Shown here piece by piece: positions 53,990 through 64,000 of a DNA stretch of 64,000 nt (the stretch's first letter is position 1; every line of letters starts with the position of its first letter). Source of the DNA: Paramacrobiotus metropolitanus (taxonomy: Eukaryota; Tardigrada; Eutardigrada; Parachela; Macrobiotidae). The stretch spans positions 3,348,001 through 3,412,000 of the forward strand of contig NW_026570223.1 in the NCBI RefSeq assembly GCF_019649055.1, read 5' to 3'. The translations under genes and the position numbers were made by a program. Under the pieces are notes generated by a model. That model made no database searches. It worked only from the letters and a program-made list of their open reading frames with translations, and had not been told where the DNA came from.

Positions 53990-56122
53990 TCAAATTTTTG
54001 CACCAAACGCTATATGACCAAACGCTTTCTCCACCGTATCAGTAATATTCAAAACCGCTTCAACGGGAATGAATGTATTCAACTGGAAGGTCAAATCAAC
54101 AATCACTCGACGATTTAGAACCAGCTGTCCGTCGCGCACCAACAACGCATCCATCGGTTTCAGCGCCTGAATGCAGTTCGATATGAGATCCGATGACAAG
54201 ATTTCACAGCCTCCATAAATACCCATGTCCAACAACGTACATACCGCTTTCTGTAACAGCAAACCCAACTCCTTTGGTGTCCGGAAAACAGATCGTGTAG
54301 CGAACAAACTGCTTTGCATCACATGCAGAAGAATATCATAACCAATTAGGAAAGGCTCCGCTATGGATTCTAGTAGGGACTGCGGATCACTCGGCTTCCA
54401 TTTAGCTGCGCACAAGTAGTCGGGTGTGGGCGGCTCCACCGGTACGCATGGGCCCAGGCTCTTGCTATCCAGAGCGAACTCTCGAGAGAACAACCGACAG
54501 AGAAAACGGCCTGGATCACCGCTGCACCAACTGACTTTTTTGACTAGAACACGAAACGCCTGGACTATCACACGGTGAACTGCATGGTTCCGATAATGTG
54601 CCAGGAGGATATGGAGCACATCGAGATGGCTTAAAAGATTTGGTTGAAATTCCAGCACAGTTGTGTCTGCTCCGTAACGAATCACATTACCATGAATTCG
54701 CAAACAGTTTGTCAAAGAATCCTGAGTAAAATCTTGCCGCCTCTCATGATCGGCCGCGGTATGGCTAACCAGCACTAAAAAATCGTTGCATTCCTGGAGA
54801 ATGGACGATACCGCGAAGAAAGTTTCGCTTTTCCGTAGGCGATGCAATAAAACCTGCAAATAAAAAAAATTATTCATTCTGGAAAATTTGTCAATATACC
54901 TAACAAAATACGTTTAGGTACATAAAATTCAGTACATCCTTGCCGCTTTCGATCAGTTGAATAAAAGCGTGCATTCTTTTAATTATCCATAGAAGTATAA
55001 CTATATTCCAAAACACCTTACCGTAGCCAGAACAGCCCAGTTGTGGACTTTAATGCTGGACTGCTGTTCCCTGATTACGGCTATTGCTAGATCTTTAATA
55101 AACGGGGTGTCCACTGCATCCATGACGATACGGCTACGCGGCACTACACCATACAAGCTCCGGTCTACTCTGCCGGTAAGGAAGTCCCGCACGCTGATCC
55201 CCCGTCCCATATGGAACCAAATGCTCCCGTGACAATCCCCCAGCACTTTCCGCGCTTTTAACAAACCGGAAGTCGATTCGCGGGGCTTAGGTATACCCAA
55301 CAATTCCCTAGCATAGAGAAATTCCTCCAGTGTGCGCTCATATGTGATGCTAATTGGAACCACGGTAATATCCGAGACTTTTCCGCGTAGAAATACTTCC
55401 ACTGCTGTCTGCAGCAGACCAAATTTCGGATAAAGGGATTTCCCACTCCTACTCCGTGTACCCTCCACAAAAAACTCCAGCGGCTGCAATCCGCACACCA
55501 CGGCCTGGATATACTCGGAGAACACCGTGCGATAAAGAATGTCATCCGCAAATGAACGCCGTATGAAAAAGGCACCCGCACGTCGCAACACTTGCGACAC
55601 ACCAAACATCCCCAGAAAATCAATCCCCGATGCGATGATGGGCAACGGCAGCGCATAGTGAAATGCCACAAAGGATACTAATAAAAAATCCGCATAACTA
55701 CGATGTGTAGGCATCAGGACTATCGGGACACTGGGATCGGAGAATTTTGACTGCATTTCGTGAAGTGTCTCTGTGTTAACCCATACATGATCGTACATCC
55801 GCCGCACCGCCTTAATTAGGACGTAGCCCATTAGACGGACATACTTCATGTTATACTGGTGGCCCATTTCATCCAGAATCGCTCGCACTTTCGTGCGAAG
55901 GGCGTCGGGGGTAGGGGGTTCCTGAGGGAGGCCATCGGGCGATAAAGGAGTACTGGCCGTGCTTAGCCGGGTAATCACGTCGCGAACGCGATCGCTGTTG
56001 AAAACGTACTCTTTTATCGCTTCCGAGGGAGTACTGGGGGTTTGCGATGGACCATGCGGAGAGAGAATCCAGCGTAGATCACCCACATCACGGAGCTCAT
56101 TCAACAGATCCTCGTACTCCAT
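53990..56122 (-). CDS. GNPAT: GNPAT, dihydroxyacetone-phosphate acyltransferase (ether lipid synthesis)
   Basis: Two exons (56122-55022 and 54853-53990), joined in phase 0, give 654 residues (human 680). The acyltransferase motifs are present: HRSYAD (His140, Asp145), the GIDFLGMFGVSQ block, FFVEGTRSRSGK around Glu220, and VVPISITYE. The enzyme acylates dihydroxyacetone phosphate, the first step of plasmalogen and other ether-lipid synthesis, in the peroxisome. The C-terminus ends in Ala-Lys-Ile, a plausible PTS1 variant of the usual AKL/SKL signal. The large first exon and the single intron contrast with many-exon vertebrate genes. The Met at 56122 gives a frame open to the conserved domain. 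Confidence 0.96.
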
Positions 56123-57889
56123 CCCAGCGCTTTAAGGATGTCGCTGAGGATGCAAACCGGCGCATCCCTTAGGAAACCTTATGTGAAGCGAAGTTACAAA
56201 ACCACAGTAAACCAAAGAACTCAAACCATGAATACAAATAGAAGCACTTAACGAAAATTAAAACTAAACGCGTAAATACCAATGTAAACGCCGTAACAGC
56301 GAAAGCCTAAAGGCTAAAATCAGCATCACATTTTGCCTGACGGTGAGGGAAGAGATTGGGCTGAATCCCAAATGACAACCGATAAGTCCCTAAAAACTAG
56401 GCTAATCAACGTAACTGCCGTCTGTCGTCATCTGTACTTGCTACTTTTACATTTCGCTGGGTAAACGCTGTGTGCCTGTAGTCTTGCGGCTCTTGCCTAA
56501 ACAATTTTTAACGTTTGGAAAAATTTTTAATAAAATTCATTTCAGGCAGCCGAATAAAAACTACAAGTGTAATAGTGCTAGGGTATGGTTTTAAGGAATA
56601 TCATATACACAAGGAATATCATATACACAGTAGAAGTGGTACATATGCAATTAAGCACGGTTTACCGGCTACATAACTGGCATTGTTGCTTTGCGTTAAC
56701 TGAGAGATCACAGAATATCTATACATATTACATACGTACAGAAGTATAGATATAGTGATTTACAGAGTAACTCGTACATAACTAACATTAGATGCATTTT
56801 AAAGAAGTATAAAATCAATAATGATCATAACTATACGCAAATGTGATATAAAGCTTTCGTTCAGATGTGTTTTACAGTATAGCAAGTGAGTGCGTACGGT
56901 ACAATAGTCTAGTGCATTCCGAAATATAATATTTTGCGTTTTGCAGACGTGCGCAACTTTACTTTTGACAAACAATAATCTGATAACAATTTCTCTTAAT
57001 TGGCTAATCTAGACCAAATTATCTCTGCATGGCTCGTGGGCCGGTATGTTCCGTTATTTGTTGATGCTGTACGATGTTGCGTAAGTGCATTGATCAGTCT
57101 GCAGTATTGTGGTGCAGATAATGTAAATTTGATTGAATATTGCTAATTCATTTTGTGAAGATCATATTGAACAAATCTATACTGTAGTTTTCGCTTTGAC
57201 GCTTTAACCAAAGTTTAAAACGCAGCGTTGTGCATACTGTATGCACGCCTAGTAAGTAAAATTAAAGTACTGTGGTACAATACATCATCTCTTCCACGTC
57301 TGTCTAATATAGATATTAGAGCCGTAACAGTGGTGTAGATAGCTCCAAGACATAAAAATTACAGCGAAAAACAGTAATTATGTAATTACATCGTTAACGT
57401 TAGCGCAAGCTTTTTAAGGTCTTAACCATAATCTCATTTAGATTTATTTACGAGGTATACGAGTTTGGTTAGTAATTCTGTGACACCTATATGAAGTTTG
57501 TGCAAGAGATAAGATCGCAGTACTGTAGTTTGAGATTTGATCGAGGTAATTTTATCGCTATCTTTGCAAACTGCATAGTATGTTCCGGTGCGTACAGTAA
57601 TTATCGCGAGACTTAACCAACACTAACTTCCCGTGTAAGTACAAATCGAGAGGAACTATCAGTTAAATCACCGAAGTGAGGTGAAGATTGCAACCAACAC
57701 GCGAACCGCATTTAATACATACAATGTAAGAGGTGGTTCGTGGCGACTACATATTACGGAAGTGAATAATGTTCCATTCGTTTCTACTTTCCTTCAATGT
57801 GGTTTCACTTGCTATCGGGATGTACTAGCTGAGTACTTTGTCCAGTTCTTTAGGGGCACGCATTGAAGTTAAATTATTGTTTGTATATT
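56123..57889. other. Divergent intergenic region GNPAT/HGD
   Basis: About 1.8 kb with the upstream regions of both genes. It holds an 18-bp tandem duplication at 56593-56628. No coding sequence is recognisable. Confidence 0.55.
56593..56628. repeat. 18-bp tandem duplication
   Basis: AAGGAATATCATATACAC occurs twice, head to tail, without spacer. It is upstream of GNPAT and HGD. Confidence 0.9.
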
Positions 57890-60596
57890 ATGACAACGGC
57901 CAAACTCCAGTATCAGTCCGGTTTCGGAAATTACTTCCGCTCCGAAGACAGTCGATGTCCTGGTGCATTACCAGAAAAACAAAACAACCCGCAGGTATGC
58001 CCGTACGGCCTATACGCCGAACAGCTATCAGGAACCGCTTTCACCGCACCGCGAGAACACAACCAAAGAACATGGTTCTATCGCATTCGGCCATCGGTTA
58101 TCCACAAACCATTCAAGGTATATCAGTAACTAATAATTATTCAAGGTATAAGTATAATAGTCAAGGTATAATAGTTAACAGAACATTTAAATTTTTCTGC
58201 TGCCATTTTCTTGTGTCCATACAATCGAACATTCATCATCCTTGTCTGAACACAGCGAAAACTAAACAGCACACCGCATTTTAAATTTTTTGGCTCTGCA
58301 GTGCAGTATTGTACATGGTACGAATACTACCGGTTTATAAAAATTATATATGCCCGTATACGTACATTGAAAATTTGATTTATTTGCTAATTTTTAACAA
58401 GACAGCAACCACTGAATTTAATATTAGCTTCATTAATCATATCTGGATTAAACTTCTGGCTGTATAATTTGCAACCTGTAGATAATACAGAGAATGTGTC
58501 CACTGCCCAGTGACCACACTGCAAAATAAAACTGCACGAAAGCTAGAAATGACTCTATCTATCTATGCCAATTTTTGAGAGCATGCTAACCATTTACACT
58601 GTCAACTTTTGTGCAGCCGTATACGCATAAATATGTCACGTATGACGTGAAGGATGTTCCACCGAATCCAAATCAGCTTCGCTGGATGCCATTTCCTTTA
58701 CCAGCGAAGTCAGACAAAACGGATTTCGTGGATGGCCTACGTACTGGTAAAGAATTTGTTTGATTGCTGGATGGCGGGTGCTGTATTTAAATAGTTTAAT
58801 GCAACAATTATACAGGCAGCAGCATATTGGTGTTTCTTAGTAGTTTTGATCTTATGAGTAGGTATTTTATTTTAGTATTTTATTGTGTTTTATTTTAGTA
58901 TTTTATTGTAGTAACTGTACTCGCTTGAAAGAGATTTTTTTAGTCTGCTGTGCTGGTGACCCGAAAAGCAGGAATGGATGCGCTGTTTACATTTACACCT
59001 GTAACACCAGCATGAGCGAAAACCGAGCCTTTTACAATTCTGATGGTGACCTTCTGATTGTTCCTCAGTTAGGTATAGAACCAGTTTATCAACTTTTGAG
59101 CACACATACTTTGAAATGACGGTAAATGGTGGTGAGAATTAATTACTGAAAAGCCACATTTGCAACATCTTTAGGGTCACTGGAAGTCTTCACTGAATTT
59201 GGCAGAATGACTGTATCTCCTAATGAAATTTGTGTGATTCAACAAGGAATGCGCTTTTCCGTTAACATTAAGGAGGAATCTCGTGGTTACGTGCTGGAAG
59301 TTTATGACAATCATTTCATCTTGCCAAACCTTGGTCCCATCGGTATGAGTCTGCACAATTGCAGTTGCAGATTGTGTTGCATGATCATCTTCGCATGTTT
59401 GCCGGCACTGTCGTTTATCACGTTTCATCACCGTCGTGTCTAATAAATGACCGGAAATGGCGATATTTAGTTTGTAATATGAAACAATTATGGTTGAGAT
59501 TAAATTTTAATAATTAGTTGTAGAAGAAACCTTACATATACAAACTGTATTATTATTGCAGATTGTAATGTAAACCGTTGCAGCCAACGTGTGAATTTTC
59601 GGTTTAGCTGCTCTGGATTAAACTGAGCGAGTAGCTAGAATATCTGTTAATCAGGTGTAGTAGCGGTCTACTCAGCAGATGAATCAACACTTATGTTTTT
59701 CTGCTTGTTTCTTCTACAAAGGTGCCAACGGACTCGCTAACCCACAAGATTTTTGGGCGCCAACTGCTTGGTACGAGGAAAGGGAAATTGAATTCGAAAT
59801 CATAAACAAATTCCAGGGTGCATTATTCACTGCGACGCAGGTGAGTGACAGATTTAAGCTAGAGAATCAGACCCAGATCCATGGCCATAAGCATTTATTG
59901 TTTACAGAAATATTCTCCTTTTGATGTCGTGGCCTGGCATGGCAACTACGTTCCCTACAGATATGACCTCAGTAACTTCGTTGTCATCAACACCGTATCG
60001 GTCGACCACTGCGATCCTTCCATATTCACTGTACTGACGTGTCCAAGTCAGAAGCCGGGCACCGCCATCGCTGACTTCGTCATTTTCCCGCCACGCTGGG
60101 GCGTAGCGGAACACACCTTTCGTCCGCCGTATTACCACCGAAACTGCATGAGCGAATTCATGGGACTGATTCATGGGAATTACGAAGCAAAGGTCAGCAA
60201 CTTGTCATCAGAACTTCTGTTGATTATGAGAAGCCTGCTGTTAGTAAACGACATGAAATGTACCATTATATTGTGCTTTGCTGGAGTACTGATATAACAA
60301 GAATGATCCAAACAAACTTGTAGGAAGGGGGCTTTCTTCCTGGTGGTGCATCTTTGCATAGCATGGGAACACCGCATGGCCCAGATGGTCCAGCGTTCGA
60401 GAAAGCATCGCGAGCCGACCTGAAGCCGGAAAGAGTAGCGGATGGAACAATGGCTTTCATGTTCGAAAGCTCTTTAAGTCTGGCTGTGACTGCTTACGGG
60501 AATAAGGAGTGCAAAGTTTTGGATGAAAAGTACTATGAATGCTGGCAATCACTTAAAAGCTACTTTAACCCAAACAAAAGGGAGGTCAACATTTAG
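57890..60596 (+). CDS. HGD: Homogentisate 1,2-dioxygenase
   Basis: Seven exons (57890-58117, 58617-58746, 58944-59072, 59175-59342, 59722-59840, 59908-60192 and 60324-60596) give 443 residues (human 445). The enzyme opens the ring of homogentisate to maleylacetoacetate in tyrosine catabolism, using Fe(II). The iron ligands fall on the same numbers as I recall for human HGD: His335 (YYHRN), Glu341 (SEFMG) and His371 (PHGPD). The proposed acid/base His292 (VDHCD) is present too. The start [14 protein letters not shown] matches the family N-terminus. The junction after VPQ uses the second GT (GTATAG at 59073), because the first would lose the frame. All residues needed for activity are present. 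Confidence 0.98.
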
Positions 60597-60947
60597 TAGA
60601 CGAAAAATGTTTGATGTATACCAAACCGTATTCGCGGCGGTCAATGGGTGCTTTGCTTTGCTTCAAGTAACTTGTATGTGACAGAAAGATTGAATAAATT
60701 ACAGTACTTAACAAAACTGTATTATAGATAACTAAAAATAATGATGTACATTTTTTAAATTAGTGAATGATGTATTCCCAAAATGCGATACAAGTAACAC
60801 TTGCGCCAGAACAGCACCAAACCACACATAAGTTTCACAATTTTTTTAGTAAACACAAAACTCAATCACAATATTCGAAGAGCAAAAAACATTTGGTTCG
60901 GCTGAAAACGCATGCTCTGTACGAGTAATAGTTTCTCCGAATGTCAA
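60597..60947. other. Convergent spacer between HGD and TRAPPC5
   Basis: About 350 bases holding both 3' UTRs. Only the HGD poly(A) signal stands out. Confidence 0.6.
60693..60698 (+). terminator. Poly(A) signal of HGD
   Basis: AATAAA lies 97 bases after the HGD stop codon, in the 350-base convergent spacer before TRAPPC5. Confidence 0.6.
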
Positions 60948-61598
60948 TCATTTTGTGGATTCTAAAGTTTTTTCTCTGGCAATAACAGCTTTGTCAAAAT
61001 CAACCACCAGAGTCGTTCCTTTATGTGCATGTGCATTGACAACACATGCAAATCCAGAATCTGTTAAGAAACTCTGTACCAAACCAGCCAGGAAAGCTCC
61101 ACAATTTCGCTCCACCGTAGTGGATTTCTCTTTTGTAATCGAAGCGGAAATGTACCGATTGGTTACAGCATCTTTCTCAATAATGTAATATGTCCCCTCG
61201 GCTTCATTCGACTGCTCCAACTGGTCGGCATCCTTGCCAAACAAATATTTCCATAGAGGCCCCTTCACCAGCACAAGCATTGCTAATACGCGTTGCTCGC
61301 GCTTGGTCTTCTGGTGGTTATACATAAAGTGATCCAACATTCGCGAGCCAACCTGTGCGCCAAGAGCAGACAACCTCTCTTCCAGCTGGCGCACGGTATC
61401 GACACGATGCTGATAATAATCAATCGCCTGAGAAAACAAAAGCGCAAACGTATTAATCGGCCAGTATACAGCGTCCTTCTTCAGCGACTGATCATAGACC
61501 GATGATCCAAGAGAGTCTGCGGATAAAAACGTCTGGATTCCGAGCGGAGTTTTCACATCTCCAATGTGAAATACTGACTGACTGGCACTTGCACTCAT
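60948..61598 (-). CDS. TRAPPC5: TRAPPC5 (Trs31), TRAPP tethering-complex subunit
   Basis: An intronless gene of 216 residues (human 188, the difference being a longer N-terminus). Conserved blocks include TFALLFSQAIDYYQHRV, LSALGAQVGSRMLDHF, LVKGPLWKYLFGKDADQLEQ and HKGTTLVVDFDKAVIARE. TRAPPC5 belongs to the BET3-like core fold and is part of both TRAPPII and TRAPPIII, which activate Rab1/Ypt1 and Rab11-type GTPases in ER-Golgi and Golgi transport and in autophagy. The start is the first Met of the frame. HGD converges from the left and SPRYD7 is divergent on the right. Confidence 0.97.
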   Translation of the reverse strand: MSASASQSVFHIGDVKTPLGIQTFLSADSLGSSVYDQSLKKDAVYWPINTFALLFSQAIDYYQHRVDTVRQLEERLSALGAQVGSRMLDHFMYNHQKTKREQRVLAMLVLVKGPLWKYLFGKDADQLEQSNEAEGTYYIIEKDAVTNRYISASITKEKSTTVERNCGAFLAGLVQSFLTDSGFACVVNAHAHKGTTLVVDFDKAVIAREKTLESTK

Positions 61599-62314
61599 TG
61601 TCGGAATGGTTTAAGCACTCTTGTTACAACAACAGTTACCGTACGGGATCATCAATCAACTTGAATCTTTAAAGGGAAAAATTATCCTAGGTTTTTCTGT
61701 TAGTAGGAACTGGCACATCCAGGATTCTGAATCTGAACCAAATGGCAAGACTAATAAGAGGAAGAGTCAGTCGTAGACAGCTGGCCACAGTTACGGTTTC
61801 CCGGAGCATGAGCGTCATACACTACTTCTGTTGATAAAAATATGTTTTCCAGTTTGCCTGTTATCAGGGAAAATCAGTCAAAAATTGGCAAACGTCCGCA
61901 AAACTGGAAACACTATACTTTTGTAGTTCTACCAACCAAAACTTTTACAGTTTAGCGTTTTTTTATTTTTAGTTCTAATGTTATAAATTGTTGTTGTCAA
62001 AATTAATCACAGCACGGCTGCAGCCTTTGAAGTGCAAGCAGCGAGGAGACTCCGAAGCGCGCGTAGCTTATCGAGCACTGATGCAGGGGCAAACTCTCAC
62101 GTATTGCAGACAGTTGTGTACCCTAGGCTTTACCGTTGGGCACGCTAATCTACTATTTGCGTCAAATTTCTACCTATGGGCTATGTGCGTAAACTGAGCT
62201 GATGAGATCTCATCATCTCGGATACCATCGTTATACGAAAATCACCGAATGATAGCGCAACTCTGGGTTCCGTGGAACAGCTGTTGCTTGATAGATTCGA
62301 TGTAATTAGTACCA
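61599..62314. other. Divergent intergenic region TRAPPC5/SPRYD7
   Basis: About 700 bases with both promoters. No coding feature beyond short chance ORFs. Confidence 0.55.
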
Positions 62315-63577
62315 ATGTTCGGACTATGCAATTTTTGTAAATCGTATGGATTCTGCAGCGATCCTGATGCAGACAAAGCGCAGTTTGTTCTCCAGGTGCA
62401 TCCCCCGGTGTCGTTGGATACCTCTCGGATGGGTACGTTCTGATCTTCGTTGTCGCACTTTGACTATGAAAGCATTTTTGCATTGGTTACAACTCTTTAT
62501 ATACAGGTGATGAAGTTGTGATAATAAAAAATGGGAGTCGTTTGTGTGGATCCGGTGGCTGTATCGCCACGACTTCCGTCAACCAAGACAAGGCGTACTT
62601 CGAAGTGAAAATCCAGAGGGATGGACAATGGGGAATAGGGCTTTCCCTGGGCTCGATAAATGTTAACAATATCCCGTTCGGCACAGATACGTCTAGCTGG
62701 GTTCTGAGAGAAGACGGAAAAGTTTACCATAATAACGAAATCATTGGCCAAGTTCCTGAGATTCCACGTGAGAGCGACGTTGTGGTAAGCACCATACGTC
62801 TTAATTTTGGTGATGGGTGATCCATCGTCACTTTGCGGCAGTTGTAGAAGTATTATTTCTTTTTTATTCGTATTTGAGGAGCTTGTACTTGAGATTTCGG
62901 GATACACCAGTTTTGTGAGCATTTTAAACCTTCTCATAAGCTTTGTTTCATGAATGCGCTAGTAAAAAATGTAAGTACTGATACGGATATAGATATACAG
63001 ATACATTTTTCGTTCATTTAAAATTATTTATATCTATATTCATAATAAAATTTAAAAGTTGAATTTCAACTGAATGGAAAATTAGGAATACGTATTCTAT
63101 GTGATGCACTGGCATTCAGAGCACTGAAGCCACTGCATTTCAGGACACTGGACAGTTATAAAACATACAAATATACAATATGACCAGTGGCTCCTATTGC
63201 TTACTTGTAACTTGTAAATATCTATATATTAACATAAGTAATTAAATCTTCACACGAGGTATGATTATTATAAACATTAACAGCGGTAAGCAGAACACTT
63301 ACTAGTATATCTGTGTTATTTGATAGCTGTTATTCTTCCTAAATCACTGGTGGAAAATTTACGCTTTTCTACTTAGGGTGTCGCCTATGATCATGTGGAG
63401 ATGAGTTTCCATCTTAATGGAAAGCCGCTCAACACTTCTGTCCGGGGCCCGAAAGGGACTGTTTTTCCGTGTGCTTTTGTGGACCGCGATGCCATTCTTG
63501 ATTTTTATTTCACAAACTTCCAGTTCGTTCCTCCTCCGGGCTTTAGCAGAATCATGTATGAGCAGACGATACTATAA
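62315..63577 (+). CDS. SPRYD7: SPRYD7, SPRY-domain protein
   Basis: Three exons (62315-62432, 62507-62784 and 63377-63577) give 198 residues, matching vertebrate SPRYD7 (196). A Cys-rich N-terminus (MFGLCNFCKSYGFC) is followed by VSLDTSRMG and the SPRY fold: NGSRLCGSGGCIATTSV, AYFEVKIQRDGQWGIGLSLG, DGKVYHNNE and DHVEMSFHLNGKPLN. It ends PPPGFSRIMYEQTIL, as in the family. The molecular role of SPRYD7 is not established. The 592-base second intron is AT-rich and empty. Confidence 0.95.
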
Positions 63578-63730
63578 ATATTTAATCTTGAAATGGTATG
63601 TACGGTTTAAACTCTCATAACGCACTATTCTTTGCATGATGCATTCTAATTTCTAATCGAAGAAGGAAATTAATTTTGGTTTTCTAGACAGAAATGTTTT
63701 AAGCCTGTGCAATGCTCACTGCAGCTTTTA
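63578..63730. other. Convergent spacer after SPRYD7
   Basis: About 150 bases separate the SPRYD7 stop from the stop of a gene on the other strand. Overlapping 3' UTRs are likely. Confidence 0.5.
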
Positions 63731-64000
63731 TTACTTTCGCCCTGTTGAGATCTCCGTGTAAATGTTATTAACGAAAATCTGGAACTCTTTCTGTATGCGT
63801 TCGACATCGTCTCGCGGGTCGTTGAAGTGGATTTCTTTAACTGTTGAAATCAAAATCCATTTAAAAAATTTTTGAACAGATTTTAAAAGTATCGATAAGC
63901 CTTCCGCTATTACTGTTTTGGATGACTTACATTTATTACTGATTGACGATGGCAGGAGTGATTTATCTGCATTCCTGTAACGATCTTGCTGACGCTGGCT
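63731..64000 (-). CDS. 3' end of an unrecognised gene (partial)
   Basis: Two exons are visible: 64000-63931 (continuing beyond the window) and 63840-63731. Joined at GTAAGT/CAG, they read SQRQQDRYRNADKSLLPSSI, then SNKFKEIHFNDPRDDVER, then IQKEFQIFVNNIYTEISTGR, then K and stop. The frame is continuous over the junction, and both splice sites fit the consensus. The charged helical C-terminus suggests a coiled-coil or adaptor-type protein, but I do not recognise it. Confidence 0.62.
   Translation of the reverse strand, partial: SQRQQDRYRNADKSLLPSSISNKCKSSKTVIAEGLSILLKSVQKFFKWILISTVKEIHFNDPRDDVERIQKEFQIFVNNIYTEISTGRK

Overview
The window is eukaryotic nuclear DNA from a metazoan. Nearly every gene is split by GT-AG introns of roughly 60 to 2,000 bases, and the conserved proteins are typical of animals: PDCD4, RAB6, GNPAT, homogentisate dioxygenase, NDUFA7, TRAPPC5, SPRYD7, SDE2 and RPAP2. 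Two membrane-anchored ZP-domain proteins of the cuticlin-like type point to an ecdysozoan invertebrate. A tardigrade fits the compact, intron-dense layout, but I infer that and cannot prove it from the sequence. There is no operon, CRISPR array, rRNA or tRNA that I can support.

Layout. SDE2 (minus, 4-1594) and PDCD4 (plus, 2225-5252) are divergent at the left edge. Two tandem ABCA5-like full transporters follow on the minus strand (6149-14547 and 18330-25300). Two tandem ZP-domain genes, also minus, come next (26430-29814 and 33540-38005); the second carries a small secreted-peptide gene on the opposite strand inside its third intron (35510-35949). RPAP2 (minus) and a TOMM6-like gene (plus) share a short divergent promoter. 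RAB6 (minus, 40816-42931) and a second RAB6 gene (plus, 47451-50603) flank an intronless NDUFA7. The gap before the second RAB6 holds an 867-bp hAT-like non-autonomous element with an 8-bp target duplication. The last intron of that RAB6 holds a 1.8-kb element with palindromic ends. The right part holds a double-HTH protein (minus), GNPAT (minus), homogentisate dioxygenase (plus, seven exons), TRAPPC5 (minus), SPRYD7 (plus), and the last two exons of an unrecognised minus-strand gene.

Themes. Three gene families occur as neighbouring pairs (ABCA, ZP, RAB6). Within the ABCA and RAB6 pairs most intron positions and phases are shared, so these are local duplications with divergence. The most unusual points are: the second RAB6, whose CxC prenylation motif is followed by six more residues; the antisense nested secreted peptide; the disordered inserts inside both ZP modules; the two non-autonomous mobile elements; a 31-bp perfect hairpin in an ABCA intron; and an 8-mer (TACGAGTA) that recurs through the non-coding DNA. 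Exon coordinates were worked out by hand from splice consensus and reading frame. In every multi-exon gene listed as CDS the exon lengths sum to a whole number of codons, except in the partial gene at the right edge.
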